A stretch of 58,161 bases of DNA from Streptomyces albospinus (GTDB taxonomy: Bacteria > Actinomycetota > Actinomycetes > Streptomycetales > Streptomycetaceae): positions 1 through 58,161 of the forward strand of contig NZ_BMRP01000042.1 of assembly GCF_014648695.1 (NCBI RefSeq), written 5' to 3'. Positions 51,241 through 58,161 of the stretch are shown piece after piece. The notes under the pieces are model-generated. The model saw nothing but the letters and a program-made list of their open reading frames with translations. It was not told the origin of the DNA and ran no database searches. How positions within the stretch are numbered: the stretch's first letter is position 1; each line of letters starts with the position of its first letter. The translations under genes and the position numbers were made by a program.

Positions 51241-51816
51241 ATGATCACCACGTCCGTCCAGGTCGCCCCCGACGTACTGCTGCGCCCCGCCGAACCGGCG
51301 GACGCCGACGGCCTCGCCCGCGCCTACGGGCGCAGCCGCGACCACCTCCGCCCCACCGAGCCGGACCGCGGCGAAGCGTTCTACACCCCCGCCGGCCAGT
51401 CGGAGCGACTCCGCTTGCAGCTGGCCGAGCGGGACGCCGGGCGCGTGATGCCGTGGGTCCTGGTCCGCGAGCCGGACGACGCCGCCGGCGAGCCGGAGAT
51501 CGCCGGTGCGATCACCCTCTCCCAGATCACCTACGGCCCGCTGCACAGCGCCTCGGTCGGCTACTGGATCGACGCCGGCCACCTCCGGCGCGGTCTCGCC
51601 TCCGCCGCCGTGACGGCGGTCTGCGCGGCGGCCGACGCGGAACTGGGCCTGCACCGGCTGGAGGCGGGCACGCTCCTGGACAACCTCGCCTCGCAGCGCG
51701 TCCTGACGAAGTGCGGCTTCACGCCCTACGGCACCGCCGAGAACTACCTCCACATCAACGGCGCCTGGCGCGACCACCGGCTCTTCCAGAAGATCCTCAA
51801 CGACCGCCGGCCCTGA
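51241..51816 (+). CDS. GNAT-family N-acetyltransferase (RimJ/RimL-like)
   Basis: A 191-residue acetyltransferase. Strand 4 and the acetyl-CoA loop are AGAITLSQITYGPLHSASVG, YWIDAGHLRRGLASAAVTAV, and the RLEAGTLLDNLASQRVLTKC segment fits the family, ending in GFTPYGTAENYLHING and a WRDHRLFQ tail typical of ribosomal-protein alanine acetyltransferase-like enzymes. The substrate is unknown. Confidence 0.85.
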   Translation: MITTSVQVAPDVLLRPAEPADADGLARAYGRSRDHLRPTEPDRGEAFYTPAGQSERLRLQLAERDAGRVMPWVLVREPDDAAGEPEIAGAITLSQITYGPLHSASVGYWIDAGHLRRGLASAAVTAVCAAADAELGLHRLEAGTLLDNLASQRVLTKCGFTPYGTAENYLHINGAWRDHRLFQKILNDRRP

Positions 51817-51839
51817 AGGCCCCCGGAACCCGTACAGCG

Positions 51840-51891
51840 GCACCGCACGGCGCCCGCCCCTCTGCGTGAGGGAGCGGGCGCCGTGCGGTGC
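51840..51891. terminator. long bidirectional hairpin
   Basis: GCACCGCACGGCGCCCGC (51840-51857) pairs with 51874-51891, and inner CCCTC (51858-51862) pairs with GAGGG (51868-51872), loop TGCGT, one A bulged. It lies between the convergent GNAT and cold-shock genes. Confidence 0.85.
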
Positions 51892-51913
51892 ACCGGCGGA
51901 CCGGCCGGGGCGC

Positions 51914-52126
51914 TTACGGCGTCGGCGCCACCCGGATCTTCTCCGCCTGCGGGCCCTTGTGCCCCTGCGTGACCTCGAAGGTCACCTTCTGGCCCTCCAG
52001 GAGTTCCCGGTAGCCCGTCGCGTCGATGTTGGAGTAGTGCGCGAAGACATCGGCGCCGCCGCCGTCCTGCGCGATAAAACCGAATCCTTTTTCCGAGTTG
52101 AACCACTTCACCGTGCCGGAAGCCAT
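51914..52126 (-). CDS. cold-shock domain protein
   Basis: A 70-residue single-domain nucleic-acid chaperone. It begins MASGTVKWFNSEKGFGFIAQ with RNP1 (KGFGFI) and RNP2 (VFAHYS), and ends EVTQGHKGPQAEKIRVAP. AAGGAG precedes ATG 52126. As with other csp genes, the upstream region is long and gene-free (52127-52418) and may give a long leader; no clear cold-box was identified. Confidence 0.93.
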   Translation of the reverse strand: MASGTVKWFNSEKGFGFIAQDGGGADVFAHYSNIDATGYRELLEGQKVTFEVTQGHKGPQAEKIRVAPTP

Positions 52127-52418
52127 GTCCGTCTCCTTCTTTCAATGGGCTCGAATCGGCTCCCGCACCACGCGGAACCCGGAGGTGATCGCCCTGGTCC
52201 GGAGAGGCACTGGACAACAAGAACGCCCGTGAATGCGACACGGGCGCCCGGCACTTCGGAACCACGACAGCTGTTCAGGACGCTACACCGACCAACGGCG
52301 CCAGTCACCACAAACCATGGCAAACGCGCCATCCTTCACCGGGCAAGGCCACACCACTTCCTCCGGATACCTGACCGATCGCACAGGCGTACGACACCCG
52401 GCGGCTCTTGGGGCGGCC

Positions 52419-53633
52419 TCAGGACGGCTGCCCGTCCTGCGGCCCGTCCGGGTGGCGTCGGCGCCACCACAGCGCGGTGCCCAGCCCGGCGACCGCGACC
52501 GCACCGGCGGCGGAGAAGGACCACACGATCACCGCGTTCGCACGGGCACCGGGCCTTTCGACCGCCGCCTGGTGCAGCCGGGTGGCCGGGCCCCCGTGCG
52601 CCGCGTGCTCCGTCCCGGGGTCGCGGTCGACGGGGGCGGGCAGCATGCCGACCGCCGCGGCCCGGGGCGCCGCCGCGAAGCCCCAGTCCAGCAAGGCGCG
52701 GGCCTCCTCGTAGACGGCGTTCTCGGCGCCGGACCGCGGGTTCATCACGGTGACCAGCAGCGTCCGGCCACCGCGCTTGGCCGCGGCGATCAGGGTGTTC
52801 CCGGCATGCGTCGTGTAGCCGTTCTTCACGCCGATCAGGCCGTCGTAGGGCGCCACGCCGTGCGAGCCGACCAGCAGCCGGTTGGTGTTCTGGATGCCGT
52901 AGGTGTCCGCGCCGCCGTCCACCGGGAACTGCGCGGTCCTGGTCGCGGCGAAGTGGGCGAAGTCCGGGTCGGTGAGCCCCGCCTGGCCGAAGAGGGACAG
53001 GTCGTACGCGGAGGAGGACTGCCCCGGGGTGTCGAAGCCGTCCGCCGACTCGACCGTGGTGTCGCGGGCGCCCAGCCGGTCCGCCGTCGCCTGCATGTCG
53101 GCGATGGTCTTGCGCCAGCCGCCGTTCATCGCGGCGAGCGCATGCACCGCGTCGCTGCCCGAGGTGAGGAAGACGCCGTGCCAGAGGTCGGCGACCCGGT
53201 AGGGCGTGTCCTCTTTGACGCCGGCGAGCGCGCTGCCCGACTCGATGCCGGCGAGTTCCGCGCCGGAGACGGTGTGCACCGTCCCCTGGGAGAACTTCGG
53301 CAGCACCGTCAGCGCGAAGAGCGTCTTGAGGGTGCTGGCGGGCGGCAGCGGCCGGTGGGCGTCCTTGGCCGCCAGGATCTTGCGGCTGCCCAGCTCGGTC
53401 ACGGCCCAGGACAGCGCCGAGACCCGGGGCGGCTCGGGCACCCCGGCCCGGGGCACGAACTGCACACCGCGGTCGTCCAGCCTGCTCTCGGTGCCGGCCG
53501 GGGGCGCGCCGCGCAGGTCGTCGATGCCGTACGGGCCATCGGCGACCGCCGGGCCGCACAAGGCGAGCAGACTCGCGGCGCAAACGGCCGCGGCGCTCAC
53601 CGCTCTGACGGGGGGCCAACTCGCTGTCGACAT
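52419..53633 (-). CDS. D-alanyl-D-alanine carboxypeptidase-like protein with altered motifs
   Basis: A 404-residue exported peptidase S11 protein. The SXXK motif is present at Ser100-Lys103 (PASTLKTLFAL). The second motif is SGS (158-160) instead of SXN and the third is KNG (270-272) instead of KTG. A C-terminal single helix followed by RRRRH anchors it. ATG 53633 is preferred: the signal peptide (AAAVCAASLLALCGPAVADG) starts soon after. Activity as a penicillin-binding carboxypeptidase is uncertain because of the changed motifs. Confidence 0.8.
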   Translation of the reverse strand: MSTASWPPVRAVSAAAVCAASLLALCGPAVADGPYGIDDLRGAPPAGTESRLDDRGVQFVPRAGVPEPPRVSALSWAVTELGSRKILAAKDAHRPLPPASTLKTLFALTVLPKFSQGTVHTVSGAELAGIESGSALAGVKEDTPYRVADLWHGVFLTSGSDAVHALAAMNGGWRKTIADMQATADRLGARDTTVESADGFDTPGQSSSAYDLSLFGQAGLTDPDFAHFAATRTAQFPVDGGADTYGIQNTNRLLVGSHGVAPYDGLIGVKNGYTTHAGNTLIAAAKRGGRTLLVTVMNPRSGAENAVYEEARALLDWGFAAAPRAAAVGMLPAPVDRDPGTEHAAHGGPATRLHQAAVERPGARANAVIVWSFSAAGAVAVAGLGTALWWRRRHPDGPQDGQPS

Positions 53634-53894
53634 GTTGGCCACGCTAGGAACGGTGCCCGCCGCGCGCCGGTTGGCGTACTCCATACGATGGCGGACCGCC
53701 CCGAGTGCCGTACACCGCGGCGGGCCTGCGCCGTCCGGGCCGGCGGCGACGGTGCGGGCGCTCCGGACGGCGGCCGGACGCACCGTCAGGACCGGGCCGC
53801 GCCCACGACGAGTGCACCGTGCCCGCCAACGGCCGGGCCCTGCCGGTGCGTTGCCCCGGGAGCCTCGCGAGTGGGGGGCCTGCGGTGTGCCGCC

Positions 53895-55595
53895 TCACCG
53901 GAGGCCGGGCAGGCTCCCCAGTTCGCCGACCTTCAGCACCCGGGCCAGCGCGACGAAGACCAGGGCCATGGTGGCGCCGCCGGCGGCCAGCGCCAGGACG
54001 GGCGTCCAGCCGGGCGCGGTGGCGATCCCCGAGCAGGCGCGGGCCGCCAGCCAGCCGAGGGCACCGGCCGCAGCGGCGGACGCGGTCAGCTTGCCGTAGG
54101 TGCGGCACAGCCGGCGGCCGTCGAGACGGCCGGAGAGCCGGCGGCGCAGCAGCAATGCGGTGGCGAGGAGCCCGGCCGCGTACGCGAGGGTGTAGGCGGC
54201 GGCCATCCCGGTGACCGCCCAGCGGGCGGGCAGCCACAGATGGCACGCGGTGGCCAGGGCGATGTTGACGCCGGCGATCCATCCGGCCATCCAGAACGGC
54301 GTCCGGGTGTCCTCGAAGGCGTAGAAGCCGCGCAGCAGTAGATACTGGGCGGAGAACGGGATCAGGCCCAGGCCGAACGCCTGCAGCATCTGTCCGATGG
54401 GACGGGCCGACGCGGCGTCAACGGCTCCGTGGGCGAAGAGCAGTTGGGCGGCCTGCGGACCGAGGAACAGGAAGAAGAAGGCGGCCGGGACGATGAGTAC
54501 GCCGCTGACCCGCAGGGCGCGGGAGAGGTCGTCGCGCAGGTCGTCCAGGCGGTGTTCGGTGACCGCGCGGCTCATCCGCGGCAGCAGCGCGGTCACCAGC
54601 GAGACGGTGACGATCGACTGCGGCAGGGTCCAGATGCCCTGGGCGCTGCTGTAGGCGGTGTATCCGACGCCGGCGGTGGGGAGTTGCTGGTCGGCGGCGT
54701 TGGCGTAGTGCGTGACGACGGCCATCGCGGCCAGGTTGGCGAGCACGAGCAGCAGGGTCCAGCGGGCGGCGCCGATGGTCTTGCGCAGCCCGGTACCGCG
54801 CCAGTCGAAGCGCGGCCGGAAGCGGAAGCCGGCGGCCCGGACGAACGGGATCAGGGCCAGGCCTTGGAGGGCGATGCCGCCGGTGGTGGCGATGCCCAGC
54901 AGATCGATCTGGCCGGGGGTGATGTCCTCGACGCGGTCCGGCCCGGCCAGCAGGCCGATGTACACGCCGAACATCGCGATCAGCACGATGTTGTTGAGCA
55001 CCGGCGTCCACATCATCGCCCCGAACTTGTCGCGGGCGTTGAGGACTTGGCCGAAGACGAAGAACAGCCCGTAGAAGAAGATCTGCGGGAGGAGGAAGCG
55101 GGCGAAGACGACGGTGAGCGCGAAGGCGGCGTGCTGGCCGGGCGTGTCCGGGGTGAAGACGGCGACGATCTGCGGCGCGGCCCAGACCGCGAGCACGGTA
55201 CCGACGGCGAGCACGCTCAGGACGAGGGTGACCAGCCGCTGCTCGTAGGCCCGACCGCCGTCCGCGTGCTCGGCCCGGGCGCGGACCAGCTGCGGCACCA
55301 GCACGGAGTTCAGCGCGCCGCCGATCAGCAGGGTGTAGATGCTCATCGGGACGGTGTTGGCGGTGTTGTACGTGCTTGCCAGCAGCGCGGTGCCCAGCGC
55401 CGCCACCTGGAGCACGTTGCGGATCAGCCCGGTGGCGCGGGAGACCACGGTCCCCGCCGCCATCAGCATCGACGAGCGGCGCAGCCCGCCCGCCCCCGTG
55501 CCGGCGCCCTCCCCGGGCACGGGTCCGTCGTCGGACGGCGGCCGGTCCGGCAGGCGCAGCCGCATGGTGTCGTGGTGTGTGGTCCCCTCCTGCAT
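53895..55595 (-). CDS. murJ: lipid II flippase MurJ-like protein (MviN family)
   Basis: A 566-residue membrane protein with about 14 helices. SSMLMAAGTVVSRATGLIRN at residues 41-60 is the conserved first helix region of MurJ, and the TYNTANTVPMSIYTLLIGGA and FYAFEDTRTPFWMAGWIAG segments are typical. It would flip lipid II for peptidoglycan synthesis. ATG 55595 is nine bases past the LigD stop; an in-frame ATG at 55565 lies about 18 bases after AGGAGGGG, too far for a normal site. This is likely an additional MurJ paralogue, since the main copy in Streptomyces sits near the origin with other genes. Confidence 0.85.
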   Translation of the reverse strand: MQEGTTHHDTMRLRLPDRPPSDDGPVPGEGAGTGAGGLRRSSMLMAAGTVVSRATGLIRNVLQVAALGTALLASTYNTANTVPMSIYTLLIGGALNSVLVPQLVRARAEHADGGRAYEQRLVTLVLSVLAVGTVLAVWAAPQIVAVFTPDTPGQHAAFALTVVFARFLLPQIFFYGLFFVFGQVLNARDKFGAMMWTPVLNNIVLIAMFGVYIGLLAGPDRVEDITPGQIDLLGIATTGGIALQGLALIPFVRAAGFRFRPRFDWRGTGLRKTIGAARWTLLLVLANLAAMAVVTHYANAADQQLPTAGVGYTAYSSAQGIWTLPQSIVTVSLVTALLPRMSRAVTEHRLDDLRDDLSRALRVSGVLIVPAAFFFLFLGPQAAQLLFAHGAVDAASARPIGQMLQAFGLGLIPFSAQYLLLRGFYAFEDTRTPFWMAGWIAGVNIALATACHLWLPARWAVTGMAAAYTLAYAAGLLATALLLRRRLSGRLDGRRLCRTYGKLTASAAAAGALGWLAARACSGIATAPGWTPVLALAAGGATMALVFVALARVLKVGELGSLPGLR

Positions 55596-55604
55596 CCCGC
55601 CAAT

Positions 55605-56510
55605 CTATGCCAGGTGCCGGGCCGTCCCGGGCAGCGGGCGGGCCCGGCCGGGGTCGAGCAGCGGCCCGAGCAGATCGCCGTGGCGCTCGCGGCGGTCCGC
55701 GATCTCCTCGAAGCGGAAGGCGAGTTGGTTCGGATCGGTGCAGGCGGCGACCTCGTCCCAGGTGACGGGGGTGGAGACGGTCGGGGTCGCGCGGGCGCGC
55801 AGGGTGTAGGCGACGGCGGTGGTCTTGGCGGCGGCGTTCTGGGAGAAGTCGATGAAGACCTTGCCGGGGCGCAGCGCCTTGGTCATCTTGTGCACGACCA
55901 GATCCGGAAGGGCCGTCCGTGCCTCCACGGCCAGGGTCCTGGCGTAGGCGGTGGTGTGCTCGGCGGGGGTGGGCTCGACGGGCACGATCAGGTGCAGGCC
56001 CTTGGAGCCGCTGGTCTTGGCGTAGGCGTCCAGCCCGTCGGCGGCCATCCGGTCGCGCAGCCAGCGGGCGGCGGCGCAGCACTCGACGACGGTGGCCGGT
56101 GCGCCGGGGTCCAGGTCGAAGACCAGCCGGTCGGCGACTCCCGGTGCGTCGCAGGTCCATTGCGGGGCGTGCAGTTCGACGACCAGGTTGGCCGCCCACA
56201 CCAGGGTCGCCAGGTCCTGGATCAGGACCTGGCGGGTGGGCGCCGACCTCGAATGGGGGACCAGGCAGGTCTTCACCCAGGAGGGCGTGCCGGGCGGCGC
56301 GTTCTTGGTGAAGAAGCGCTGGCCGCCGGGCCCGTCGGGGAAGCGCAGGAAGGACACCGGCCGGTCGTGGAGGTGGGCGAGCAGCACGTCCGCAGTGGTG
56401 GTGCAGTAGTGCAGCACCTCACCCTTGGTGGTGCCGGTCTCCGGATAGATGACCTTGTCCAGGTTGGTCAGCGAGAGGCGCCGCCCCTCCACGACGGTGA
56501 TCGGCGACAT
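55605..56510 (-). CDS. ligD: stand-alone LigD polymerase domain
   Basis: A 301-residue primase-polymerase domain of the non-homologous end-joining ligase D. LSLTNLDKVIYPETGTTKGE is the family start; the metal-binding pair is LVFDLDPGAP, and KTSGSKGLHLIVPVEP and FIDFSQNAAAKTTAVAYT follow. The ligase and nuclease domains are absent, so the ligase must be encoded elsewhere. It is divergent from ku with 30 bases between start codons. Confidence 0.92.
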   Translation of the reverse strand: MSPITVVEGRRLSLTNLDKVIYPETGTTKGEVLHYCTTTADVLLAHLHDRPVSFLRFPDGPGGQRFFTKNAPPGTPSWVKTCLVPHSRSAPTRQVLIQDLATLVWAANLVVELHAPQWTCDAPGVADRLVFDLDPGAPATVVECCAAARWLRDRMAADGLDAYAKTSGSKGLHLIVPVEPTPAEHTTAYARTLAVEARTALPDLVVHKMTKALRPGKVFIDFSQNAAAKTTAVAYTLRARATPTVSTPVTWDEVAACTDPNQLAFRFEEIADRRERHGDLLGPLLDPGRARPLPGTARHLA

Positions 56511-56540
56511 ACCATGAGAATCCCACACAAGGGACGAGCC

Positions 56541-57662
56541 ATGCGATCTATATGGAACGGGTCGATATCGTTTGGCCTGGTCACCATCCCCGTGAAGACC
56601 TACAGCGCCACCGACCGCACCTCGTCCGTCTCCTTCGTCCGCATCCACGAGAAGGACGGCGCACCGGTCCAGTACCGCAAGGTCTGCGAACTGGACGGCG
56701 AGGAGGTGCCCAACGAGGAGATCGGCAAGGGCTATCAGCCGCCGGGCGACGACATTGTCGTGCCGATCACCGACGACGATCTGTCCCGGCTGCCGCTGCC
56801 GACCGCCAAGACCCTCGCCATCCTCTCCTTCGTCGACCCGGGCGAGATCGACCCGCTCCAACTGGACAAGTCCTACTACCTGGCGCCCAACGGGGCCGCC
56901 GCCGCCCGGCCGTACGCACTGCTGCGGGAGGCGCTGGAGCACCACCGCAAGGTCGCGATCGGCAAGGTGGCGATGCGGGGGCGGGAGAATCTGGCGATGC
57001 TGCGCGCGTACGAAGGGGCGCTGGTGATGCACGCGCTGCTGTGGCCGGATCAGATCCGGCCCGCGGACGGCGTCGCCCCCGAGGACGTGAAGATCCGCGA
57101 GAACGAACTCACGCTGGCCGAGACCCTGATGGACTCCCTGGGCGAACTGGACCCGGCCGAACTCCACGACGACTACCGCCAGGCCGTCGAAGAACTCGCC
57201 GCCGCCAAACTGGAGGGCACGGCCCCGGTCGCCCCCGCTGCGCCGGTCGCCGCCGACGCCCAGGTCATCGATCTGACGGCGGCCCTGGAGAAGAGCGTCC
57301 GGGCGGCCCGCGGCGGCGGGGACGGCACCGGTTCCGCCTCCGTCACACCGCTGCGGGCACGCGCCACGGCCGCCGAGAAGACCCGGGCGAAGAAGACGGC
57401 GACCGCCGCGAAAGCCCCCGCGAAGAGCGGCACGGCGAAGCGCACCGCGAGCGAACGGACCGCGGCGAAGAAGTCCGCACCGGCGAAGCGGTCGACGCAG
57501 CAGACCGCTTCGGCCGGGCAGGCGAAGACGGCGAAGGCCGCGGCGTCCGGCACGGCGTCCCGGTCCGCGGCCGAGAAACCGACCGAGAGACCGGCCAAGA
57601 AACCGGCCAAGAAGGCCCCGGCTCAGGGCCTTTCCGACTCCGGCCCATCGGACCGGCCCTGA
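56541..57662 (+). CDS. ku: Ku protein for non-homologous end joining
   Basis: A 373-residue Ku homologue that binds DNA ends as a homodimer. The core is MRSIWNGSISFGLVTIPVKT, YLAPNGAAAARPYALLREAL and DQIRPADG through residue 250. The last 110 residues are a lysine/alanine-rich tail with KKTATAAKAPAKSG-like repeats, common in actinobacterial Ku and likely to bind DNA. The ATG follows GGGACGAG. It is divergent from the LigD polymerase gene. Confidence 0.95.
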   Translation: MRSIWNGSISFGLVTIPVKTYSATDRTSSVSFVRIHEKDGAPVQYRKVCELDGEEVPNEEIGKGYQPPGDDIVVPITDDDLSRLPLPTAKTLAILSFVDPGEIDPLQLDKSYYLAPNGAAAARPYALLREALEHHRKVAIGKVAMRGRENLAMLRAYEGALVMHALLWPDQIRPADGVAPEDVKIRENELTLAETLMDSLGELDPAELHDDYRQAVEELAAAKLEGTAPVAPAAPVAADAQVIDLTAALEKSVRAARGGGDGTGSASVTPLRARATAAEKTRAKKTATAAKAPAKSGTAKRTASERTAAKKSAPAKRSTQQTASAGQAKTAKAAASGTASRSAAEKPTERPAKKPAKKAPAQGLSDSGPSDRP

Positions 57663-57701
57663 GGACCGCAGGCCGGCTCCGCTCCCTCTAGAGTTCACGG
57701 C

Positions 57702-58106
57702 ATGGCTTCAGACGAGGGGATGACCACCACCCGCATCGACAGCTGGATCTGGTCGGTGCGGCTCACCAAGACGCGTTCGCTGGCCGCCGCGGCCTGCCGG
57801 GCGGGGCACGTACGGGTCAACGGCGAGCGCGTGAAGCCGGCGCATGCCGTGCGCACCGGCGACGAGGTGCGGCTCCGGCACGCCGGCCGGGAGCGGATCG
57901 TGGTGGTGTCCCGGCTGGTGCGCAAGCGGGTGGGCGCGCCGGTCGCGGCCGAGTGCTACATCGACAACAGCCCGCCGGCCCCGCCGCGCGAGGAGGTCCC
58001 GCTCATCGCCGTACGGGACCGGGGCACCGGCCGGCCCACCAAGCGCGACCGCCGTGAAATGGACGAGCTGCGCGGGCGGATGGGGCTCGGCCCGGAACGG
58101 GACTAG
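57702..58106 (+). CDS. S4-domain RNA-binding protein (Hsp15-like)
   Basis: A 134-residue protein. The S4 domain begins RIDSWIWSVRLTKTRSLAAA and includes CRAGHVRVNGERVKPAHAV and TGDEVRLRHAG. The C-terminal charged tail RDRREMDELRGRMGLG is typical. Hsp15 binds 50S subunits with stalled nascent chains. The stop shares bases 58104-58105 with the end of the convergent transposase frame. Confidence 0.88.
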   Translation: MASDEGMTTTRIDSWIWSVRLTKTRSLAAAACRAGHVRVNGERVKPAHAVRTGDEVRLRHAGRERIVVVSRLVRKRVGAPVAAECYIDNSPPAPPREEVPLIAVRDRGTGRPTKRDRREMDELRGRMGLGPERD

Positions 58107-58161
58107 GTGTGTTGTTCGGACAGGTTGGTGACGCGGCTGGCTGGGGTGTGGCCGCCGATTC
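58103..58161 (-). mobile_element. IS481-like transposase, C-terminal end, cut by window edge
   Basis: The minus strand reads IGGHTPASRVTNLSEQHT and TAG. IS481-family transposases commonly end HTALGG-x-PP-x-SRV-x-NL with a few more residues, so this is the last 18 residues of one. No terminal inverted repeat can be seen in the window: the frame ends right at the S4 gene stop, so the element may be truncated. Confidence 0.6.

Noticed and set aside
51001..51816. Toxin-antitoxin pair of the Rv0909-like and GNAT genes
   Set aside because: The GNAT protein resembles RimJ/RimL enzymes and not the TacT-type toxins, and the genes are 45 bases apart without overlap. It is kept only as a question.
1..58161. 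CRISPR array or replication origin
   Set aside because: I saw no regularly spaced repeats of 25-40 bases and no cluster of DnaA boxes; the only tandem repeats are the short ones listed.

Overview
The window is high-GC actinobacterial DNA, most likely from a Streptomyces chromosome arm. The evidence is the extreme G/C bias at third codon positions, GTG and TTG starts, ATGA/GTGA gene overlaps, an in-frame TTA codon used as a rare regulatory codon, a third-type EF-Tu, a SapA-like spore-associated protein, and sugar ABC transporters without their own ATPase. All family calls are from reading translated sequence; no database search was run.

Region 1 (1-9.4 kb) is an accessory, decaying segment. 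It holds a frameshifted NAD-dependent epimerase tail, a tRNA 3' end without the rest of the tRNA, a ribosomal protein L33 remnant, a complete zinc uptake operon (znuA, znuC, two znuB-type permeases, zur) behind two Zur-box-like sites, an orphan MgtC C-terminal domain, an ArsR regulator next to a [2Fe-2S] protein, and a scar where a WD40 gene and a binding-protein gene were both cut from their 5' ends. A hotdog thioesterase gene lies beside a truncated copy of itself.

Region 2 (9.6-25.6 kb) holds mostly single genes: an MFS exporter, a spermidine synthase-like methyltransferase, EF-Tu3, a TVP38-type membrane protein, a flavin/FMN-binding split-barrel protein, an SCO6745-like protein, an internally deleted S41 peptidase, a two-gene unit of unknown function with a zinc ribbon, a membrane PP2C phosphatase, a TetR regulator divergent from an amino-acid permease/amidohydrolase pair, and the ohr/ohrR peroxide pair.

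Region 3 (25.9-29.3 kb) is a compact four-gene operon: acyl carrier protein, ketosynthase, alpha/beta hydrolase and a double SRPBCC protein. It looks like a minimal acyl-condensation pathway of unknown product.

Region 4 (29.3-38 kb) is a cell-wall and signalling block. Two tandem SLT-type transglycosylases each have the same 105-nt upstream element and a conserved leader. They are followed by a GH25 lysozyme and a SapA-like protein, then, on the other strand, an overlapping operon of hydrolase, acyltransferase, histidine kinase and response regulator.

Region 5 (38.3-49.4 kb) is a coherent N-glycan utilisation locus: LacI regulator with two matching operators, lipoprotein binding protein (TTA at codon 4), two permeases, cytoplasmic GH5, Tat-exported GH85 endo-beta-N-acetylglucosaminidase and cytoplasmic GH38 alpha-mannosidase. 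The inferred path is glycan release outside, import, then trimming inside.

Region 6 (49.4-58.2 kb) holds an esterase lipoprotein, a small Rv0909-like protein, a GNAT enzyme, a cold-shock protein, a D,D-carboxypeptidase-like protein, MurJ, a stand-alone LigD polymerase domain divergent from Ku, an S4 RNA-binding protein, and the C-terminal end of an IS481-like transposase at the right edge.
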